DNA of 64,000 nucleotides. Source: Sphingobium sp. 15-1 (lineage in GTDB: Bacteria > Pseudomonadota > Alphaproteobacteria > Sphingomonadales > Sphingomonadaceae). This document shows, piece after piece, positions 59,223 through 64,000 of the stretch (position 1 is its first letter; each line of letters begins with the position of its first letter). The DNA is taken from the NCBI RefSeq assembly GCF_013375535.1, contig NZ_JABXJG010000002.1:1495001-1559000 (forward strand), written 5' to 3'. Both the position numbers and the translations under genes were made by a program. The notes beneath the pieces were generated by a model that made no database searches, was not told the origin of the DNA, and was given only the letters and a program-made list of their open reading frames with translations.

Positions 59223-60394
59223 GACAGTTCCTTCTTGTTCTGGTCGTCCTGCGCGGACCAGAGGCTGTCGAGCGACAGCTGTTCATTGTGCTGGCCAAGG
59301 ACCGGCGGCGGCGAATGGATGCTCGTCGGCGTGGCGGAGAAGCGCAGCGGGTTGTTGATGACCTCGAAGCTCTTGCCCGAGGGGTGGGTCAGGGTGCGCA
59401 GCATGTCGCGCTGCGTCGCCGGATCTGCAAACACTTCCGGCCAGGTCCGCACCGGCCCGTAGATAGCGCCCGCTTCCTTCAGGATCGGGTCCCATTCCGC
59501 GAGCGTCCGGGTGCGGAAAAGCGCTGCCAGCCGGTTGTCCAGTTCCTGGCGGTTGGCGAGGCGCGCATCCTTGGTTGCATATTTGGGATCGGTAGCGAAG
59601 CCAGGGTCGCCCATCGCCTCGCAAAGGATCTTCCAGAACTTGTCGTTGATCGTGATGATCATGATGTCCTGGTCATCGGCGGTGCTGTAGACATTATTGG
59701 GCACGATGTCCCAATGCTCATTGCCCCAGCGCTCGGGCGTGCGGCCCGTCAGTGAGAAATAGACGTCGCGCGGCACATGGCTGAACAGCGAGGCATCCAT
59801 CATGGAGAGGTCGACACGCTGTCCCAGCCCCGTATGGTTTCGCGCCTGCAGTGCCGTCAATATCCCAATCGTCCCGAACAGGGCAGTCACGAGATCGCTG
59901 AAGGGGAAACCGATCTTGAGTGGGCCGGAATCCCTTGTTCCCGTGACTTGCATGAGACCCGAATAGGCCTGGATCACCTGATCCAGCGCCGGCCGCGAGG
60001 CGTTGGCGCCTTCACGGCCGAAGCCGGTGATGGAACAATAGATGAGGCGCGGATTAAGCGCCTTGAGCTCCTCATAGCCAAGCCCGGCCTTTTCCGTGAA
60101 ACCGGGCCGGAAATTCTCGACCAGAACATCAGCCTCCAGCGCGAGTTTGCGCGCCGTTGCCTGTCCTTCGGGTGTCTTGAGGTCCAGAACCACGCCGCGC
60201 TTGTTGCGGTTGACGCCCAGGAAGAAGGCGCCGTCTCCCTCAATGCCCGTTTCACCCGACTTGCGGAATGGATCGCCCGAGGGCTGCTCCACCTTGACCA
60301 CGTCGGCGCCGACGTCGGCCAACAGCATCGTCGCCATCGGTCCCGTCATCATCTGGGTGAAGTCGAGAACCTTGATACCGTAGAGCGCCTTCAT
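59219..60394 (-). CDS. CaiB/BaiF-family CoA transferase
   Basis: A 391-residue class III CoA transferase with KVLDFTQMMTGPMATMLLAD then VGADVVKVEQPSGDPFR, GVNRNKRGVVLDLKTPEGQA, and the catalytic-region segment ASRPALDQVIQAYSGLM (Asp). It starts at 60394 and overlaps the crotonase-fold gene by 4 bp (ATGA), as well as the PrpB-like gene at its end. The three are surely co-translated. It probably activates the acid entering the cluster. Confidence 0.92.
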   Translation of the reverse strand: MKALYGIKVLDFTQMMTGPMATMLLADVGADVVKVEQPSGDPFRKSGETGIEGDGAFFLGVNRNKRGVVLDLKTPEGQATARKLALEADVLVENFRPGFTEKAGLGYEELKALNPRLIYCSITGFGREGANASRPALDQVIQAYSGLMQVTGTRDSGPLKIGFPFSDLVTALFGTIGILTALQARNHTGLGQRVDLSMMDASLFSHVPRDVYFSLTGRTPERWGNEHWDIVPNNVYSTADDQDIMIITINDKFWKILCEAMGDPGFATDPKYATKDARLANRQELDNRLAALFRTRTLAEWDPILKEAGAIYGPVRTWPEVFADPATQRDMLRTLTHPSGKSFEVINNPLRFSATPTSIHSPPPVLGQHNEQLSLDSLWSAQDDQNKKELS

Positions 60395-61284
60395 GCGTCG
60401 CCATCCTTTACGACATAGCGTGCTTCGCGTTCCTTGTTCGCGGCAGTGACGCCCTTGTCGCGTTTCTGTTTGAAGAAATTCACTTCGTCTTCCTCCCAGC
60501 GCATGTTGGAGGCGAGCGCGTGATAGACCGGCCCATAGGCGAACTGGGTGTTGACCCCGAGCGCGTTCATGGCGAGCAGGGTCGCGCTCTTGCCGATGGT
60601 GATGCCGTCGCGTGGCAGGCGGGCGATACGCTCGGCCCATTCCTCGCCCTTGGCGGTCAGTTCGTCATCCGATACCAGCTTGTTGATGAGACCGGCGGCG
60701 AAGGCTTCCTGCGCGTTCCAGACATCCGCCATCAACAGCAGCTCGCGCGCCTTGCGGATGCCGAGCGTCAACATTTCCCACGCGTCGAAATAGGCGGCGC
60801 CCGACAGACCAAGCTTCTGCTCGGGATGGCCCATTTTCGCGGTATCGGACGCGATCACCAGGTCGCAGGCTTCGGCAAGGTAGAGGCCGCCGCCCAGGCA
60901 ATAGCCACGAACCAGCGCGATGGTCGGCGTCAGGCAGGTGAAGATGCGCTCGAACCGGGCCACATATTTCTTGTCGTAGCGCAGCCGGGCACGCTGGCTC
61001 GGGCGGCGCGGTCGGCCTTTGGCGTCGATCGTGGTCGGGCCATATTGGTTGCCGACCTCCGCCATGTCATGGCCAGTGCAAAAATCGGTGCCCGCGCCGG
61101 TGAGAACGATTACGCGGACATCATCATCCGCTTCGGCCCGGTCATAGGCCTCCATCAACGCGTCCCACATCGCGTCCGTCATCGCATTTTTCTTCGACGG
61201 ATTGTTGAGCGTGATATAGGCGCGCCCGTCGCGGGCTTCATAGTCGATTGTGCCGGCGGGCCGGGCGATTTCTTCGGTCATCAT
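60391..61284 (-). CDS. Crotonase-fold enzyme with Tyr at the first catalytic Glu position
   Basis: A 297-residue enoyl-CoA hydratase/isomerase-family protein. The oxyanion-hole motif FCTGHDMAEVGNQ and the second Glu (KMGHPEQKLGLSG) are present. At the position of the first catalytic Glu (typically GGGCELA) the sequence reads GGGLYLAEACD, with Tyr. A classical hydratase reaction may therefore be lost; family members with such changes act as isomerases, hydrolases or decarboxylases. It lies between acyl-CoA dehydrogenase and CoA-transferase genes, with 9 bases from the former and a 4-bp overlap with the latter. Confidence 0.85.
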   Translation of the reverse strand: MMTEEIARPAGTIDYEARDGRAYITLNNPSKKNAMTDAMWDALMEAYDRAEADDDVRVIVLTGAGTDFCTGHDMAEVGNQYGPTTIDAKGRPRRPSQRARLRYDKKYVARFERIFTCLTPTIALVRGYCLGGGLYLAEACDLVIASDTAKMGHPEQKLGLSGAAYFDAWEMLTLGIRKARELLLMADVWNAQEAFAAGLINKLVSDDELTAKGEEWAERIARLPRDGITIGKSATLLAMNALGVNTQFAYGPVYHALASNMRWEEDEVNFFKQKRDKGVTAANKEREARYVVKDGDA

Positions 61285-61293
61285 TCTGCCCCT

Positions 61294-62475
61294 TTACTGC
61301 GCTGCGGCGTGCAGAAGCCGCCGTGCCACAATGATATGATGGATCTCGTTCGTACCCTCCAATATCTGGTTGAGCTTGGCATCGCGCATCAGCCTTTCGG
61401 CCGGATATTCCTTGGAATAACCATAGGAACCGAGAATCTGGACAGCCTCCAGTGCTGCATCCATGGCAACGTCGGAGATGAAGCATTTGCAGGTGGAAGC
61501 GAGATAGGGCAGGCGGGACAGGTCGCCGCTGTCGATCTCGCCGACGCTGGAATAGAGAAGGGCGCGCGATGCTTCCACATGCATGGCCATTTTCGCGAGC
61601 TTGAACTGGATGGCTTGCAGGTCGGCGATGGGCTTGCCGAACTGCACGCGCTCACGGGCATAGTTGACCGACAGATCGAGCGCCGACTGCGCCATCCCCA
61701 GCGCCGAGGCGGCGACCGTCGGACGGTTGAGGTCCATGATGCGCATGCAGGCCTTGAACCCCTTGCCCTCTTCCCCGATCATGCAGTCGGCATCGACCCG
61801 CATGTCCTCGAAGAACAGGCCGCAAGTGGGCGCGCCATGGCGCCCCAGCTTCTCCTCCTTGCGGCCGACCTGATAGCCGCGCGTCTTGGTATCCACCAGA
61901 AAGGCGCTGATCCCGTCATGGCCGCGCTCGCCGCTGGTGCGGGCGAACACCAGCGTGTAATGGGCGTCCGCGCCCCAGGTGATCCAGTTTTTCTGGCCAT
62001 TGATGACATAGCTATCACCGTCCTTGCGGGCCGTGGTCCGCATGCTGGCGACGTCGGATCCGGCCTGCGGCTCGGTCATCGCTACCGCGGCGATCGTTTT
62101 ACCTTTCGCCGCTTCCGTCAGATAGCGCCGCTTCTGGGCTTCCGTGCCGAAATGCAGCAACGGCAGGATGAGGCCGACCGAGTTGTTCGCGCAAAGCGTC
62201 GAGAGGGCCAGCGAGCTGCCTCTGGCAATCTCCTCCTTGGCGATGCACACAGTTGTCAGGTCGCCGCCGGGGCCGCCATATTCCTCTGGGATCCAGAGCT
62301 GCAACAGGCCCATCTCGCCGAGCAACTCGGCCGCCTCGCTGGGGAAGCGGTCTGTCTTTTCCAAGTCTTCCACCATCGGCGCCAGCTTGTCCTGGGTCAG
62401 CCGACGAATGGTTTCGCGAAAGAACTCCTTTTCTTCGCCCAGATTCAAATCAAAGCTCCTCTCGCTCGATAGCAT
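61294..62475 (-). CDS. Acyl-CoA dehydrogenase
   Basis: A 393-residue flavoenzyme. FAD-contact motifs IAAVAMTEPQAGSDVASMRT and the INGQKNWITWGADAHYTLVF segment are clear; the C-terminal region EYPAERLMRDAKLNQILEGT with NEIHHIIVAR holds the catalytic Glu region. It makes the alpha-beta double bond in an acyl-CoA. It heads a minus-strand operon of crotonase-fold enzyme, CoA transferase, PrpB-like lyase and a second CoA transferase. The divergent promoter region to the ketopantoate-reductase-type gene lies upstream. Confidence 0.93.
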   Translation of the reverse strand: MLSSERSFDLNLGEEKEFFRETIRRLTQDKLAPMVEDLEKTDRFPSEAAELLGEMGLLQLWIPEEYGGPGGDLTTVCIAKEEIARGSSLALSTLCANNSVGLILPLLHFGTEAQKRRYLTEAAKGKTIAAVAMTEPQAGSDVASMRTTARKDGDSYVINGQKNWITWGADAHYTLVFARTSGERGHDGISAFLVDTKTRGYQVGRKEEKLGRHGAPTCGLFFEDMRVDADCMIGEEGKGFKACMRIMDLNRPTVAASALGMAQSALDLSVNYARERVQFGKPIADLQAIQFKLAKMAMHVEASRALLYSSVGEIDSGDLSRLPYLASTCKCFISDVAMDAALEAVQILGSYGYSKEYPAERLMRDAKLNQILEGTNEIHHIIVARRLLHAAAQ

Positions 62476-62690
62476 TGGTCATGCGCGGCGGCAGCGCCAT
62501 GCGATAACGATCATGCGGACCATAGGAGCGTGCCTCGCCCATCACCAATATGGAAATATAATTGATCAAAACCGATTGCCTCTCATCATGAGCTGAGCGC
62601 TTTCCGGTCTGAAACCATATGATTGCCATATCATGCGTTTTCGACGGTCGCGCCCCGGGCGGATTGCTGCCTATAGAAGAGAGCAGGAGA

Positions 62691-63665
62691 ATGACGGTGA
62701 AGATCTGTATTTTCGGCGGGGGTGCGATCGGCGGCTATATTGCGGGCCATCTGGCGCGCGCGCGCAATTGCGATGTAAGCATGGTCGCGCGGGGGAGCAA
62801 TCTGGCGGCGGTGCGGGATCAAGGTCTGGAGGTGCGGACGCCGACGGGCAGCTTCGTGGCGCGCCCGGCTGTTACCGATGATCCCGCGTCGCTGGGGCCG
62901 CAGGATGCGGTGCTGCTGACGCTCAAGGCGCACCAGCTTCCGTCAGCTCTGCGGCAGCTTGCGTCTTTGATCGGTCCGCAGACCATGATCCTTCCGCCGA
63001 CCACCGGCATCCCGGCCGCGATGCTTTCCAGTTTGACGGGCAAGGTCGCGTCCGTTTCTCCACTTGATCCCGACGGTGCCCAGGGCCGGGCCATGCCGGT
63101 CGATCAGGTGCTGGGCATCGTCTACTGGATCGGCGCGCATCTGGAAGCGCCGGGTGTTGTGCATCAGGATGGCCCGGTGGCGACCTGCATGGTCGGAGAG
63201 CTGGACGGCACTCTGTCCGATCGCGCGCAGGCGCTGGCGGCCTGTCTTACCGATGCGGGCATCAAAACGCCGGTGCGGCCGAATATTCGCGCCGACATAT
63301 GGATCAAGTTCGTCAACAGCCTCTGCTGGAACCCCGTGGCGGTGCTCACCGGGGCGACCAATGGCGCGATCGGAACGGATGGCGATGCTCTCAACACCGT
63401 CGCAGCCATGATGCGCGAGGCTGATGCCATTGCGGAGCGGCTTGGTCTGCACATCGCGGTTCCGATCGAAAAGCGGCTGTCGGTCACGCGCTCGGCGCCT
63501 GCCCATAAAATGTCGATGCTTCAGGATTTCGAGGCGGGGCGGCCGCTGGAGATCGAAATCCTGAAGCAATCCCTTCAGGCAGTGAAGGACATGGCCGGGA
63601 TGGCCACGCCGACGCTGGACACGGTTCTTTCGCTGATGGCGCTGCGCGCCGCGCAACATAGATGA
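62691..63665 (+). CDS. Ketopantoate reductase (PanE)-family oxidoreductase
   Basis: A 324-residue NADP(H)-dependent enzyme. N-terminal Rossmann motif ICIFGGGAIGGYIAGHLARA; Lys in LLTLKAHQLP; the substrate motif NIRADIWIKFVNSLCWNPVA and the SMLQDFEAGRPLEIEILK segment are typical of the family. In a catabolic cluster it more likely reduces or oxidises a 2-oxo/2-hydroxyacid intermediate than ketopantoate. The ATG at 62691 follows GCAGGAGA; an upstream open frame exists. It is followed at 14 bases by a CoA transferase. Confidence 0.88.
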   Translation: MTVKICIFGGGAIGGYIAGHLARARNCDVSMVARGSNLAAVRDQGLEVRTPTGSFVARPAVTDDPASLGPQDAVLLTLKAHQLPSALRQLASLIGPQTMILPPTTGIPAAMLSSLTGKVASVSPLDPDGAQGRAMPVDQVLGIVYWIGAHLEAPGVVHQDGPVATCMVGELDGTLSDRAQALAACLTDAGIKTPVRPNIRADIWIKFVNSLCWNPVAVLTGATNGAIGTDGDALNTVAAMMREADAIAERLGLHIAVPIEKRLSVTRSAPAHKMSMLQDFEAGRPLEIEILKQSLQAVKDMAGMATPTLDTVLSLMALRAAQHR

Positions 63666-63679
63666 CAGGAGATATTGGC

Positions 63680-64000
63680 GTGACCTCTTCCGACAGTTCG
63701 GCTTTCGTCCGGCCTCTGGACGGCATCAAGGTCGTCGAAATGGCGACCTATCTCGCAGGCCCCTTCAGCGCGAAGATGCTGAGCGATATGGGCGCCGATG
63801 TGGTGAAGGTGGAGATGCCGACCGGCGATCCCTATCGCGCCGTCGGGCCGATGCGCGATGGAACCAGCATTTATTGGCTCAACGGCAATAACGGCAAGCG
63901 TGCCGTCACGATCGATCTGAAGTCGGAGGAGGGGCTCGCGCAGCTCAAGGCCTTGCTTGCCGTTGCCGATATCTTCATCGAGAACAGCAAGCCGCAGGTC
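63680..64000 (+). CDS. CaiB/BaiF-family CoA transferase, 5' part (continues past window)
   Basis: The GTG at 63680 follows AGGAGATATT. The 107 codons seen read VTSSDSSAFVRPLDGIKVVE, then MATYLAGPFSAKMLSDMGAD, VVKVEMPTGDPYRA, and NGNNGKRAVTIDLKSEEG, which is the N-terminal nucleotide-type domain of class III CoA transferases. It is the third such enzyme in the cluster. Its end lies outside the window. Confidence 0.85.
   Translation, partial: MTSSDSSAFVRPLDGIKVVEMATYLAGPFSAKMLSDMGADVVKVEMPTGDPYRAVGPMRDGTSIYWLNGNNGKRAVTIDLKSEEGLAQLKALLAVADIFIENSKPQV

Noticed and set aside
1-64000. CRISPR arrays, rRNA or tRNA genes
   Set aside because: No regularly spaced repeats and no convincing rRNA or cloverleaf tRNA pattern were seen by eye on either strand; a covariance-model search was not possible.

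Overview
The window reads like DNA of an alphaproteobacterium of the order Sphingomonadales (Sphingobium, Novosphingobium or Sphingomonas type). This is inferred from the high GC content, the TonB-dependent receptors lying beside catabolic genes, the plasmid-type DUF932/DUF736/DUF2493 accessory genes, and a MobF relaxase set of the TrwABC kind. No rRNA, tRNA or CRISPR array was seen. The replicon could be a conjugative or mobilisable plasmid or an integrated element; the sequence does not decide this.

Region 1 (1-5743) is an integrated island edge. It holds the 3' half of a tyrosine integrase, a convergent AlpA-type regulator, a fructosamine-kinase-like gene, a HEPN-like gene, and a Gabija-like defence pair: an OLD/TOPRIM nuclease followed by a UvrD-like helicase. 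The helicase is cut after about 48 codons by an IS3-family element (4515-5743). The far side of that element is the body of an unrelated plasmid helicase, so the IS marks a chimeric junction.

Region 2 (5744-25783) is mobile-element backbone. It contains the C-terminal part of a large helicase/methylase-type protein, a ParDE-like toxin-antitoxin pair, a DUF932 gene with a degenerate tandem duplication behind it, a run of small unknown genes, a GHKL ATPase, a long imperfect palindrome (16623-16868), and DUF736 and DUF2493 genes. It ends with a compact trwA-trwB-trwC-like transfer operon plus a VirB1-like transglycosylase. No mating-pair-formation genes are visible.

Region 3 (25784-46373) is a catabolic cluster. 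A plus-strand operon carries SDR, thiolase, enoyl-CoA hydratase and 2Fe-2S ferredoxin genes. A minus-strand operon carries SnoaL-like, aldo/keto reductase, EthD, MFS and SMR genes. A plus-strand operon carries a cytochrome P450, an FMN 2-hydroxyacid dehydrogenase and an AldA-type aldehyde dehydrogenase. An AraC-type regulator is divergent from Rieske ferredoxin, GST and giant indolepyruvate-type ferredoxin oxidoreductase genes. A TetR regulator is divergent from a second P450. Together AldA, the FMN enzyme and the 2-oxoacid oxidoreductase could turn a 2-hydroxyaldehyde into a one-carbon-shorter acyl-CoA.

Region 4 (46374-64000) holds uptake and lower-pathway genes: a TonB receptor, an IS407-group insertion with a 4-bp target duplication, a PQQ quinohaemoprotein alcohol dehydrogenase, a second TonB receptor, an aldehyde dehydrogenase and a SnoaL-like protein. 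A minus-strand operon then carries acyl-CoA dehydrogenase, crotonase-fold, CoA-transferase, PrpB-like lyase and CoA-transferase genes. It is followed by a ketopantoate-reductase-family enzyme and a third CoA-transferase that runs off the window. The logic is outer-membrane uptake, periplasmic or P450 oxidation to an acid, CoA transfer and beta-oxidation. The substrate cannot be named from sequence; a branched, terpenoid or alkyl/aryl side-chain compound is a guess.
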